The notes beneath the pieces were generated by a model, which saw only the letters and a list, made by a program, of their open reading frames with translations, was not told the origin of the DNA and did no database searches. Source: UBA2779 sp965232165 (GTDB lineage Bacteria > Spirochaetota > Spirochaetia > DSM-2461). From it: a DNA stretch of 64,000 bases. This document shows positions 35,219 to 44,213 of the stretch, piece after piece (position 1 is the first letter of the stretch; each line of letters starts with the position of its first letter). Both the position numbers and the translations under genes were made by a program. The stretch is taken from assembly GCA_965232165.1 (NCBI GenBank), contig CBDDOY010000002.1, positions 558,001 through 622,000 on the forward strand. Direction: 5' to 3'.

Positions 35219-36493
35219 ATGCCTGCTGCCGATACGCTTGTGATACGATTTGAAAAGGTCTTGCAGAGGCAGGGAGTGCGCCCCGGTTCCATCTGTCTCA
35301 TTGGCCTTTCCGGAGGCGGTGATTCGGCTGCCCTGGTGAGTCTGGCCGTCCAGGTTAGGGGAATAAAGGTGTGTGCAGCGAGGGTGTCTCATGGTCTGCG
35401 CAGCGTCGAAGAGGATGAGGCCGAACGCAAACTTTGCCGAAATCTCTGTGAGAAACTGTCCATCCGCTATGATGATCTTCCATTGCCGCCGCGAATGATT
35501 GATGATATGAGGCTTGCCTGGGGCTGCGGCATGGAACAGGCCGCCCGCAAGGCGCGTCTATCCCGCCTGGAAGCGCATCGCCATGATATGAATGCCGAGC
35601 ATATCTTTCTGGGACACAGTGCCGATGATCAGTTGGAAACCATGCTGATGCGCCTGATGACTGGTTCCGGCCCCGAAGGTTTAAGGGGCATACCGCTGAA
35701 GCACGGCAGGATTATCAGACCGCTGCTCTTCGAAAGCCGAAAGGTCCTGAGAGATTGGCTAAAGGAAAGAAATGTCCCATGGGCCGAAGATTCCAGCAAT
35801 CGCTCAATGGAATACCGGCGCAATCGCGTGCGCAACGAACTCATCCCTCTTCTCTCCGGCATCTTTCCGGGGTGGGAGAAGGCCGCCCTCACCCTTGCGG
35901 AGCGGGCCAAGGAGGTGTGCGGGGTTCTGGAGTCTGTCTCCCGCGAAACCTTGCCGGTGAATTGGAAGCTCAGGGAAGGGAAGTGGCCGGCAAAGAGATG
36001 GCATAACGCCCTGCCCTATATCAAGGCCATGACCCTCTGGGAGGTTTTTAATCGACTGGATGAATCTCATATTCCAGACCGGCGTATTCCGTGGAGAGCC
36101 GTGATGAATGCCCGCGACAGTCTCGATACATCGGGGAAATGGACAGGCTATGGCATTTCAATATCTCGCAATGAGAAATATTTCACCGCCTCTGCCGAAT
36201 CTCCCCAAGATACTCAAGCCCATATTGTCCTTAAGAGAAAGGACATTGAGGACTTCCATCTGCAATCATTTGCCCACTGGGATATCCGCGTTCGGTTCAC
36301 TCCCCTGCCCGATGCGGATATTTATCACGTAATGGAATCTGATTGGCCCCTGATTCTTCACGTGGAGGGCGGCCCGGGCAGTTTTGGCTCTTCTCTCTCT
36401 GGCCGGCAAGGGAAGATTTCAAAAAAATCGGCTTTCAATCTATGCGATGACGATTCGGCTGAAATTGTTTATATTCAGGTAAAGGAGTCTTAA
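35219..36493 (+). CDS. tilS: tRNA(Ile)-lysidine synthase
   Basis: 424-residue ATP-dependent enzyme that converts C34 of tRNA-Ile(CAU) to lysidine, needed to read AUA. The PP-loop motif SGGGDS is at residues 31-36. Further motifs: VSHGLRSVEEDEAER, GHSADDQLETMLMRL and SGPEGLRGIP, followed by DSSNRSMEYRRNRVRNEL. The C-terminal domain (from about 330) is divergent. AAAGGAAT precedes the ATG. It precedes ftsH by 8 bases, the common tilS-ftsH order. Confidence 0.95.
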   Translation: MPAADTLVIRFEKVLQRQGVRPGSICLIGLSGGGDSAALVSLAVQVRGIKVCAARVSHGLRSVEEDEAERKLCRNLCEKLSIRYDDLPLPPRMIDDMRLAWGCGMEQAARKARLSRLEAHRHDMNAEHIFLGHSADDQLETMLMRLMTGSGPEGLRGIPLKHGRIIRPLLFESRKVLRDWLKERNVPWAEDSSNRSMEYRRNRVRNELIPLLSGIFPGWEKAALTLAERAKEVCGVLESVSRETLPVNWKLREGKWPAKRWHNALPYIKAMTLWEVFNRLDESHIPDRRIPWRAVMNARDSLDTSGKWTGYGISISRNEKYFTASAESPQDTQAHIVLKRKDIEDFHLQSFAHWDIRVRFTPLPDADIYHVMESDWPLILHVEGGPGSFGSSLSGRQGKISKKSAFNLCDDDSAEIVYIQVKES

Positions 36494-36501
36494 AATTCGG
36501 C

Positions 36502-38352
36502 ATGTCAGACAATAAAAACCTAAAGGACAAATTCAATCCCGGCGGGAATAATCGCATATCACTGCTCGTCTTGATTGGATTTGTTCTCTTCTTATTCCTT
36601 TTCCTGTTCAATCTTTTCAGACCCAATGTCAGGGAGGAAATCAGCTATTCCCAATTTCTGAAAGAACTCCAATCCGGCAACATCGAAGATGTCGTCATAA
36701 TCGACATGAGCGAGATACAGGGGCGGCGTTTCGAATCCGTCAACGGACGAAGTGTTTTCTCCACCACCATCCCCTATTTCGACGATGGCCTTCTCGCAGT
36801 ATTGGAGAAAAACGGTGTTCCCGTTAAGGGAGACACGAGGGGTATGTCCTTTCTTTCCCTGGTGCTTCAGTTCCTGCCCGTCATCCTCATTATCGGGTTC
36901 TTCGTCTGGATGTACCGAAATGCTCAGGGCGGCAAACAGGCCATGTCTTTTGGCCGGAGCAAAGCCAGGCGATATGCGGCTGCCGTAACGGAGATCACCT
37001 TTGCCGATGTAGCGGGTCAGGATGAGGCCAAGTATGAACTCCAGGAGGTGGTGGAATTCCTCAAGAGCCCAGACCGGTTCACCCGTCTCGGGGCGAAAAT
37101 TCCCAAGGGCGTGCTGTTAATCGGTCAGCCGGGCACGGGGAAGACCCTGCTGGCCAGGGCCGTTGCCGGTGAGGCCGGTGTCGCCTTTTTCCATATGTCC
37201 GGATCGGATTTCGTCGAGATGTTTGTCGGGGTCGGCGCCAGCCGGGTCCGTGATCTCTTTGAGCAGGGCAGGAAGAATGCGCCCTGCATTCTGTTCATCG
37301 ATGAGATTGATGCTGTGGGCCGTACACGGGGGGCCGGTTACGGCGGCGGCCATGATGAACGGGAGCAGACGCTTAACCAGCTTCTGGTGGAGATGGATGG
37401 CTTCACGGCCGACACGGGGGTTATTATCATTGCCGCCACGAACAGACCCGATGTGCTTGATCGCGCGCTATTACGACCGGGCCGTTTTGACCGGCAAGTG
37501 CTTGTAGCCATGCCTGATGTGAAAGAACGGATGGCGATACTGAAGATTCACGCCGCGAAACTGCTGCTTGACGATGATGTGGATTTGATGGTTATTTCCA
37601 GGGCAACTCCCGGTTCTTCCGGCGCGGATATTGCCAATATTGTCAATGAAGCCGCCCTCTATGCCGGTCGGTCTGACAAGAAACGGGTCGATATGTCCGA
37701 TTTCGAAGAGGCCCGTGACAAGGTATTCATGGGACTAGCCCGTCGAAGCATGGTGATGACCGTGGAGGATAAACGCATGACGGCCTGCCATGAAGCCGGC
37801 CATACACTCCTCCACTATGTGCAGAAGGACACTGACCCCGTGCACAAGGTTACCATCATTCCCCGCGGGCAGGCAATGGGGGCCACCTTCAGCCTGCCCG
37901 AACGGGATCAATACAGCAGGGGAGCACGATGGCTTAAATCACGTCTAGTGGTGATGTACGGCGGGTATGCCGCAGAGGAACTGATCTACAGCGAAACATC
38001 CACCGGGGCACAGAACGATATACGCCAGGCGACTGACCTGGCCCGCAAAATGGTGTGCGAATGGGGAATGAGCCCGCTTGGTCCCGTGGCCTTAGGCAGC
38101 GGCGAGGAACCCATCTTCATAGGCAAGGAGATCGCCCAGCACGCCGATTACTCCGACGATACTGCGAGTATAATCGATAAGGAGGTTAGAAACCTTTTAC
38201 GGGAGGCCCTGGACAAGGCCAAAGATTACCTGAACAGACACAAGGACAAGCTGGAGAGTCTTACTGCGGCCTTAATGGAGAGAGAGACCATGGATGACGC
38301 GGAGATACGAATGCTTTGGGGCTTGAACAGTACAGAGGCATATTTGGCGTGA
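36502..38352 (+). CDS. ftsH: ATP-dependent zinc metalloprotease FtsH
   Basis: 616-residue membrane AAA+ protease that degrades membrane and short-lived proteins. Two membrane helices flank a short periplasmic domain (about residues 18-35 and 115-135). AAA domain: Walker A GQPGTGKT (208-215; usually GPPGTGKT), Walker B CILFIDEIDAVGR, and the SRH region ATNRPDVLDRALLRPGRFDR. Protease motif HEAGH is at 430-434, with the third zinc ligand expected in the later TGAQNDIRQATDLAR region. Length is normal. It overlaps the next gene by 4 bases. Confidence 0.98.
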   Translation: MSDNKNLKDKFNPGGNNRISLLVLIGFVLFLFLFLFNLFRPNVREEISYSQFLKELQSGNIEDVVIIDMSEIQGRRFESVNGRSVFSTTIPYFDDGLLAVLEKNGVPVKGDTRGMSFLSLVLQFLPVILIIGFFVWMYRNAQGGKQAMSFGRSKARRYAAAVTEITFADVAGQDEAKYELQEVVEFLKSPDRFTRLGAKIPKGVLLIGQPGTGKTLLARAVAGEAGVAFFHMSGSDFVEMFVGVGASRVRDLFEQGRKNAPCILFIDEIDAVGRTRGAGYGGGHDEREQTLNQLLVEMDGFTADTGVIIIAATNRPDVLDRALLRPGRFDRQVLVAMPDVKERMAILKIHAAKLLLDDDVDLMVISRATPGSSGADIANIVNEAALYAGRSDKKRVDMSDFEEARDKVFMGLARRSMVMTVEDKRMTACHEAGHTLLHYVQKDTDPVHKVTIIPRGQAMGATFSLPERDQYSRGARWLKSRLVVMYGGYAAEELIYSETSTGAQNDIRQATDLARKMVCEWGMSPLGPVALGSGEEPIFIGKEIAQHADYSDDTASIIDKEVRNLLREALDKAKDYLNRHKDKLESLTAALMERETMDDAEIRMLWGLNSTEAYLA

Positions 38353-40085
38353 TCCATCGACGGCTACTCTCGGGCGCCCTTTCCATATCCATGTTTCTCG
38401 CCATTTCCGCAGGTGTTTTTACCGATACACTGTCAAGCCCGGCAGAAATTTGGGTGGATAGGGCCATCTCTTTTCTGGAGAAGCCGGAGTTCGAGATTCA
38501 AGACCTCTCTGAGGCTCAAAGGGCGCTTGATGCGGCGGGCGAATTTCGCACACCGGGTCCCGATGAGCTGTATTTGAAGGCCCTTATCGCCTTGGACGGC
38601 CGTCTGGGTCAGGAAAGGCCTGTTCGCGATGCCTATGAACTTTCCCTGGCATCACTGGAATTCGATGCCCTCATGGATGCTCCGCTGAAGATACCTTTCG
38701 AGAGACGCTCCCTGCTATATGCCATTCTCTCACTCCGTCTGCGTGAGTATGCCGCCTATCTGGAGAATTATGCCAAATGGCCTAGGGGCCACAAGGACAG
38801 TATACCGCTTCTTTATGCCGCTGCGAGAGCGGCTCTTTATCTGGGACTAGAAGCTCGGGCCGTTGCCCTGGCTGGCCGGGGAGCATCCCTTGCCATGTCC
38901 ACCGATGAGCTATCTGACTTCCCCGTCGGAGTGTCAAGACCCCTTCCAGCTTTTTGGGCCATTGCCGCAGCCGCCGGCGATGAAGATGCAGTGAATTCCT
39001 TTAAATCCGCCAAACGGCGCTGGGGGCAGGAACTGGAAAAGGCCATGATGTCCTGGATACTGGCCGGTATGGTGCGCGATAATACGATGAGGAGAATTTA
39101 TCCAGCCCTGAGTACGAATTCCCAGAAAATGACCGATGCGTTATTGGGGGTTGAAACGCCGCCCGATGGCATACAGGACTTGGCCCTGATCCGTCGCCTG
39201 GGTCTGCTCCTGCGGGAGGAAACGAACGATTACACGGGCACTATCGATGCCGATGCGGACTATGACGGGTATGTGGAAGAGAGTATTGAATTTCTTGACG
39301 GCAGACCTGTTTCCCGTCATATAGACTCCGATCAGGATGGCCGGCATGAATGGTCAATCGATTACAAGGACGGGCTTCCTGTTCGCATTGGCATAGACGG
39401 CGGACGCCTCGAAATTCTTTACGATGAGAACGCTTATCCAGAGGTATCGTCTATGCGTAGTAACGAGGACAATATCAGCGGTGAAGCGATGTTTCTTCCG
39501 GGGGCATACTCATGGGACCCGGCTCAGGGGGATGCGGTGAACGGGGAACTTGAGACGCTCCGCATGAGTGATGATGATCTTTGGCCCTTCATCGGCCGAA
39601 TTTCACTTCGTACCGAGATGCCCTATGCGGAGGAAACGGGAGAGATACTCACCTGGCTCGACGAGGGTCTTCCCGTCAAGATGGTTGAGGTTCGTTTTTC
39701 GGCAAGAGACGGGCAGCCCCCCCTTTGGGTTCGGGAACTGCTCTTCGAAGAGGGAGTCATCGTCGCCGGGCGCCGGTCTTTGCGCAGTGATGCCGCAGGG
39801 AGTACTGAGCGTCTGTGGGAACTCTATGAGCGATACGAAAACGGGCGCCTCGTCGGGCTTGCCTGGGATCCCCAGATGAGGGGGGCACCGCTCTATCTGA
39901 AAGATTGGGCATTGGGAGTATATATGCAAATTCAGGTCTGGGATATTGATGCCGACGGCTGGATGGATGTAAGACGGTTTTTAAGTGAGGCAAGGGGCCA
40001 GGATTCCAGGACCTTATCCATCACCGAGGCCGAAGCCGCCGATCTCCTCCCATGGCGTGCGGATAGCTGGTATCCATGGCAGTAA
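38349..40085 (+). CDS. Exported protein with EF-hand-like acidic loops
   Basis: 578 residues from a GTG at 38349, which overlaps the ftsH stop (GTGA); an in-frame start at 38316 is possible but lies inside ftsH. A signal-peptide-like N-terminus (RRLLSGALSISMFLAISAGV) leads to an alpha-helical region (about 30-300) that looks repeat-like. After it come acidic loops resembling calcium-binding motifs: DADADYDGYVEE, DSDQDGRHEWSID and, near the end, DIDADGWMDVRRF. I do not recognise the family. Between ftsH and an HtrA-like protease, and overlapping both, it is probably part of an envelope quality-control group (inference). Confidence 0.8.
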   Translation: MIHRRLLSGALSISMFLAISAGVFTDTLSSPAEIWVDRAISFLEKPEFEIQDLSEAQRALDAAGEFRTPGPDELYLKALIALDGRLGQERPVRDAYELSLASLEFDALMDAPLKIPFERRSLLYAILSLRLREYAAYLENYAKWPRGHKDSIPLLYAAARAALYLGLEARAVALAGRGASLAMSTDELSDFPVGVSRPLPAFWAIAAAAGDEDAVNSFKSAKRRWGQELEKAMMSWILAGMVRDNTMRRIYPALSTNSQKMTDALLGVETPPDGIQDLALIRRLGLLLREETNDYTGTIDADADYDGYVEESIEFLDGRPVSRHIDSDQDGRHEWSIDYKDGLPVRIGIDGGRLEILYDENAYPEVSSMRSNEDNISGEAMFLPGAYSWDPAQGDAVNGELETLRMSDDDLWPFIGRISLRTEMPYAEETGEILTWLDEGLPVKMVEVRFSARDGQPPLWVRELLFEEGVIVAGRRSLRSDAAGSTERLWELYERYENGRLVGLAWDPQMRGAPLYLKDWALGVYMQIQVWDIDADGWMDVRRFLSEARGQDSRTLSITEAEAADLLPWRADSWYPWQ

Positions 40086-41779
40086 TGCAAAGACTCTCTG
40101 CCATCATCGCCTTCATGCTGTACACCGCCGCGTGCGCCGGGACACCGGGTGAAGACTCTGTCACCTTTGATTTCACCGATTCGGATACAGAGCGCATCGA
40201 TACCTTCCTGGAAGAAGGGGATAATCTGCGTGCCATACCCCTCATACTCGCCAGGGAGAAATTGGGCCATGAGGATAGTGCCCGTTATGAACGTGCCCTG
40301 GATGGTCTGAAGGCGGAATGGCAGGCCGCCCGCAAAGACGGCGATTGGAGACGGTCCATCGTTTACCTGCGCTCCTTCCGTGTGCTTGGGGAGGATGCCT
40401 ATTTCGAGGGGGTGAAGGAGTTCGACCTCATCCTTCAAGGTGCGAAAACCTATATCGAAGCGGGGCAGGCTGGTGCCGCGGCGGCGCTGATTCAGGGCAA
40501 TGTCGCCCTTGAAGACTTGGATGAGGAGGCTAAAAACCTTCTGAAGGAAGTCTTTGGCGATGCCAGCTACTTCATCGGCGCAAAGGATCCGGACGTGGAC
40601 TCCTTGGTCGATGGCACCGTCACGGTATGGGTTAACAGGGGGATGCGGCTGGTGGGCAATATCAGTGTGCCCGACCGGGGAATAGGCTCGGGCTTCTTCA
40701 TTGATTCTTCGGGATACTTGCTTACCAATTATCATGTTATCGAGAGCGAGGTCGATCCCTCCTATCAGGGGTATTCACGGCTCTACTTGAAGAAAGATGA
40801 CAATTCCGGGGACAGAATTCCGGCTCGGGTAATAGGATGGGATAAGAATTTCGACCTCGCACTCCTTAAAACCGAGATGGATGTTCCTTATGTCTTCAGG
40901 TTTGCCAATCAGAACATACCCCAGCTTGGAGAACAGATAATGGCCATCGGTTCACCGGGCGGCTTAACACGCACTCTCACCTCCGGCACCGTCTCTGCCT
41001 TCGAAAGAGCCATACAGCCTTTGGCGGGGTCGCTTCAGATTGATGCGCCAATCAATCCAGGAAATAGCGGCAGCCCGCTGCTGAATGAAACCGGTGAGGT
41101 GATCGGTGTGGTTTTTGCCGGAATTCAGGATTTTGAGGGGGTTAATTTCGCCATCCCCGGACAATACGCCTTGCATCTCATCCCGTCGATGTATGACGGC
41201 GGACAGATCGATCTTCCCTGGATCGGCGTGTCGGCCTGGGAGGTCTCAGGGGAGGTTCATATCACCTATGTCGTGCCTCATTCACCGGCTGCCGATGCCG
41301 GATTACTCCCCGGCGACATCATGGTCAGCCTGGACGGTCAATCTCATAAGAGTATACGCAGTATACAGGAGTATTTGATTACCCGCTCTCCGGCAACATT
41401 GGTTTCACTGGAGTGGAAACGCGGTGCTGAAACCAATAAGGGCATTGCCGCTCTGGGCGTTCGCCCGGAAATACCCATGAGGGAGGCTCTGTCAAGAGAC
41501 GCACGGGAGCATCTGCTCACTCCCCTGTTTGGATTCACGGTCGAAAGGATCAGCGGCTACGGCATCATGCAGAACTACAGGGTTCTATCGGTGCTGCAGG
41601 GTTCCATCGCCGATGAGGCCGGTTTTTCGGAAGGGGATGTCATTTCCCTGCGCCGTTGGAAGTATGTCCCGGAAGTCGAGGCGGTGGTCATTCAACTCAA
41701 GCTCAAAGGCCGAAAGGCGGGATTTCTCGAATCGTTGGTTCAGATAGCATCATTGCTCAATGTCAACACAGTGCTTTAG
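40076..41779 (+). CDS. HtrA-like serine protease with PDZ domains, probable lipoprotein
   Basis: 567 residues. The N-terminus is a short hydrophobic signal ending in YTAACAG, a relaxed lipobox giving a lipidated Cys. Residues about 45-185 are a helical, TPR-like region not found in classical DegP. The trypsin-like domain has His220 (TNYHVIE), Asp260 (NFDLALLK) and Ser331 (GNSGSPL; usually GNSGGP). One clear PDZ domain (about 385-460, SPAADAGLLPGDIMVSLDGQ) and a second, weaker one (about 485-560, GSIADEAGFSEGDVIS) follow. It overlaps the preceding gene by 10 bases, and Met4 (40085) is an alternative start. Likely periplasm-facing protein quality control. Confidence 0.9.
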   Translation: MAVMQRLSAIIAFMLYTAACAGTPGEDSVTFDFTDSDTERIDTFLEEGDNLRAIPLILAREKLGHEDSARYERALDGLKAEWQAARKDGDWRRSIVYLRSFRVLGEDAYFEGVKEFDLILQGAKTYIEAGQAGAAAALIQGNVALEDLDEEAKNLLKEVFGDASYFIGAKDPDVDSLVDGTVTVWVNRGMRLVGNISVPDRGIGSGFFIDSSGYLLTNYHVIESEVDPSYQGYSRLYLKKDDNSGDRIPARVIGWDKNFDLALLKTEMDVPYVFRFANQNIPQLGEQIMAIGSPGGLTRTLTSGTVSAFERAIQPLAGSLQIDAPINPGNSGSPLLNETGEVIGVVFAGIQDFEGVNFAIPGQYALHLIPSMYDGGQIDLPWIGVSAWEVSGEVHITYVVPHSPAADAGLLPGDIMVSLDGQSHKSIRSIQEYLITRSPATLVSLEWKRGAETNKGIAALGVRPEIPMREALSRDAREHLLTPLFGFTVERISGYGIMQNYRVLSVLQGSIADEAGFSEGDVISLRRWKYVPEVEAVVIQLKLKGRKAGFLESLVQIASLLNVNTVL

Positions 41780-41788
41780 AATCTTTGC

Positions 41789-43603
41789 ATGGCCGTAGAT
41801 CAATCTTTCATCCGCAATTTCTGCATCGTGGCTCATATCGATCATGGAAAATCCACCTTGGCAGACCGGTTCCTTCAATGCGCCCAAATGGTGAGTGAAC
41901 GGGAATTTCACGATCAAATGCTTGATTCCATGGACATCGAGCGGGAGCGCGGCATAACCATCAAGAGTCAGGCGGTGAGCATAGATTTCAAAGCCGAAGA
42001 TGGAAACACCTATAAGCTGAACCTCGTTGACACACCGGGGCATGTCGATTTTTCTTATGAGGTAAGCCGCGCCATCAGTGCCTGCGAAGGGGCGCTGCTG
42101 CTTGTCGATGCCACACAAGGGGTGGAGGCTCAGACTCTTTCCAATATGTACATGGCTCTGGAACACGATTTGGAAATTCTGCCCGTAATCAATAAGATTG
42201 ACCTGCCAAGTGCCGATGTCGCCATGGTTCGCAATCAGGTTGATCATGATTTGGGGCTGATAGGTGAGATGGCTGTCGCTGTTTCGGCCAAGACCGGCAA
42301 GGGGGTGAATGAACTGCTCAACGCCCTCGTCCAATTTATTCCGGCGCCCAAGGGGAGTCGGGAGAAGCCTCTCAAGGCATTGATTTTCGATTCACATTAC
42401 GACTCTTTTCGAGGGGTGATTATCCATGTTCGGTTATTTGACGGGATACTGAGGGAGGGGAAAACCGTCCGCCTCATGGCAGGCGGAGCGATGTACAAGG
42501 TTGAGGAAGTCGGCGAATTCCGGTTGACTCTCAAGAAAACTTCATCCCTATCCGCCGGGGAAGTCGGTTGGTTTATCGCTGGAATCAAAACCATTGCCGA
42601 CATAAGGGTGGGAGATACGGTGACTGACTCAAACCGTCCGGCGAGTGAGGCATTGGCAGGATTTCGAGATGTGAAGCCGGTTGTCTTCTCTTCTGTTTAT
42701 CCCGTCGATACCAGCCAATACGAGGAATTGCATACGGCACTGGACAGACTGAAACTCAATGATGCCTCATTGCTCTGGGAAAAAGACTCCTCTATGGCCT
42801 TGGGCTTTGGTTTTCGCTGCGGATTTCTCGGCCTCCTGCATTTAGAGGTGGTGCAGGAGCGGCTGGAACGGGAATATGGATTGAGCATTGTATTGACCAG
42901 CCCTTCGGTGCGTTATCGCGTTACCCCCAAACGCGGGGAATCTTACTATCTGGACAATCCGGCGAATTTCCCCGATCCAGCGACCATTGAGACGGTCGAA
43001 GAGCCTTATATCAAGGCCGCCATCATCACACCGGCAGAATTCCTTGGTCCTCTAATGAGTTTGTGTATGAACAAGCGCGGCATTCAGCGTGATATGAATT
43101 ATCTTGATGAGACCCGTGTTGAACTCGTCTATGATATGCCTCTTGGGGAGGTGCTTTACGATTTTTATGACAAATTGAAATCCTGTAGCCGCGGCTATGC
43201 CTCCTTCGATTATGAGGTGACCGATTATCAAGTCACCGATCTTGTCAAGATGGATATACTGGTGAATGCAGAGCCGGTAGATGCCCTGAGTCAGTTGGTT
43301 TTTCGGGCACATGCTCAGAGAAGAGGCCGTCAGGTATGTAAGAAACTCCGCGGGGAGATTCCAAGACATCAGTTCAAGATTCCCATACAAGCCGCCACTG
43401 GGGGTTCCATCATCGCTAGGGAGACGGTAGGCGCCTTGAGGAAGGATGTAACGGCCAAGTGTTATGGGGGTGATATATCCCGCAAGCGTAAGCTGCTGGA
43501 GAAGCAGAAAGAGGGCAAGAAGCGTATGAAGATGGTCGGCAATGTCGAACTGCCCCAGAGTGCCTTTCTTTCCGTCTTACGTACAGATGACGATGATAAT
43601 TAG
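41789..43603 (+). CDS. lepA: Elongation factor 4 (LepA)
   Basis: 604-residue translational GTPase that acts on stalled or mis-translocated ribosomes. G1 AHIDHGKSTLADR, G2 region ERGITIKSQ, G3 DTPGHVDFSYEVSRA and G4 NKIDLP are intact, and the LepA-specific C-terminal domain ends in KLLEKQKEGKKRMKMVG. Length is typical. It begins 9 bases after the protease stop, so lepA may be read with the ftsH-to-protease group. Confidence 0.97.
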   Translation: MAVDQSFIRNFCIVAHIDHGKSTLADRFLQCAQMVSEREFHDQMLDSMDIERERGITIKSQAVSIDFKAEDGNTYKLNLVDTPGHVDFSYEVSRAISACEGALLLVDATQGVEAQTLSNMYMALEHDLEILPVINKIDLPSADVAMVRNQVDHDLGLIGEMAVAVSAKTGKGVNELLNALVQFIPAPKGSREKPLKALIFDSHYDSFRGVIIHVRLFDGILREGKTVRLMAGGAMYKVEEVGEFRLTLKKTSSLSAGEVGWFIAGIKTIADIRVGDTVTDSNRPASEALAGFRDVKPVVFSSVYPVDTSQYEELHTALDRLKLNDASLLWEKDSSMALGFGFRCGFLGLLHLEVVQERLEREYGLSIVLTSPSVRYRVTPKRGESYYLDNPANFPDPATIETVEEPYIKAAIITPAEFLGPLMSLCMNKRGIQRDMNYLDETRVELVYDMPLGEVLYDFYDKLKSCSRGYASFDYEVTDYQVTDLVKMDILVNAEPVDALSQLVFRAHAQRRGRQVCKKLRGEIPRHQFKIPIQAATGGSIIARETVGALRKDVTAKCYGGDISRKRKLLEKQKEGKKRMKMVGNVELPQSAFLSVLRTDDDDN

Positions 43604-43615
43604 CCTCATAGCCGT

Positions 43616-43651
43616 CCCCCCGGCTTATTGCCACTCGCCGGGAGAGGGGGG
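43616..43651 (+). repeat. R2 hairpin-core repeat after lepA
   Basis: CCCCCCGGC, a TTATTGCCACT loop and CGCCGGGAGAGGGGGG form a GC-rich hairpin 12 bases after the lepA stop. It is the same core as at 32953-32987. Confidence 0.62.
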
Positions 43652-43809
43652 AAGGGAGAAGGGGGGAACCATTGGATGGAGAATCGCCAAAGAATAAGCA
43701 CAGGCTTGTAATGGCTTGGATTGAAATCCATCGAAAAGAATTAATGGCCGCTGGCCGTTACCGGAAGCAAGCCGTCTCCCACAAGAGGGTTGGATCAATG
43801 ATTGTTTAA

Positions 43810-43972
43810 GGGTACCTCTAAAAAACAGCTTTAGGAAATTGACGAAGAAATTTTTTGTCGATACAAGGCGGCAAAAGATCAAGCATAGCTTAAGCTACGT
43901 GAGCATTTTGACAACGCAGTAGCGACGGAAAAGATCGAGTCAAGAACTAAATGGGGTTTTTTAGAGGTGCCC
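43810..43972 (+). mobile_element. MITE-like element E2 (163 bp, TSD TTAA)
   Basis: Ends GGGTACCTCTAAAAAAC and GTTTTTTAGAGGTGCCC; flanked by TTAA at 43806-43809 and 43973-43976. The interior includes GGAAATTGACGAAG, TACAAGGCGGCAAAAG and GATCGAGTCAAGAACTAAAT. No reading frame. Taken as the plus orientation for the family. Confidence 0.92.
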
Positions 43973-44105
43973 TTAAGAAGTAATTCCACAAGGAGGTTTC
44001 CTCCGTCATGCTGTGACGCATAGCGGGGCCTCTGGAAAATTTGTCGTCCGTCCCTACCTGGAATCAGAAGTTTGGTGAATATACCAAGTTCCTTAACTGG
44101 ACACC

Positions 44106-44212
44106 CCCCTCGGGGCGGGCTTTCCGCTCCAATGTCTTAATCTGGCAGCCTGCTCCCCGGCTTATTGCCAATCGCCGGGCAGCCGGCGGCATTTCCGCTG
44201 CAATCCCTTGCA
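44106..44212 (+). repeat. R2 GC-rich repeat, copy a
   Basis: About 107 bases: CCTCGGGGCGGGCTTTCCGC, CCCCGGC-TTATTGCCAATC-GCCGGG hairpin core, then CAGCCGGCGGCATTTCCGC and TGCAATCCCTTG. It ends 1-2 bases from the mdh stop. Imperfect nested inverted repeat; no protein. Confidence 0.8.
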
Positions 44213-44213
44213 C

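Larger units (their letters stand above)
43604..44213. other. Repeat-filled gap between lepA and mdh
   Basis: About 610 bases with no gene. It contains an R2 hairpin core (43616-43651), element E2 (43810-43972) and a full R2 repeat (44106-44212) ending against the mdh stop. The remaining bases show nothing I recognise. Both neighbouring genes end here (convergent). Confidence 0.7.
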
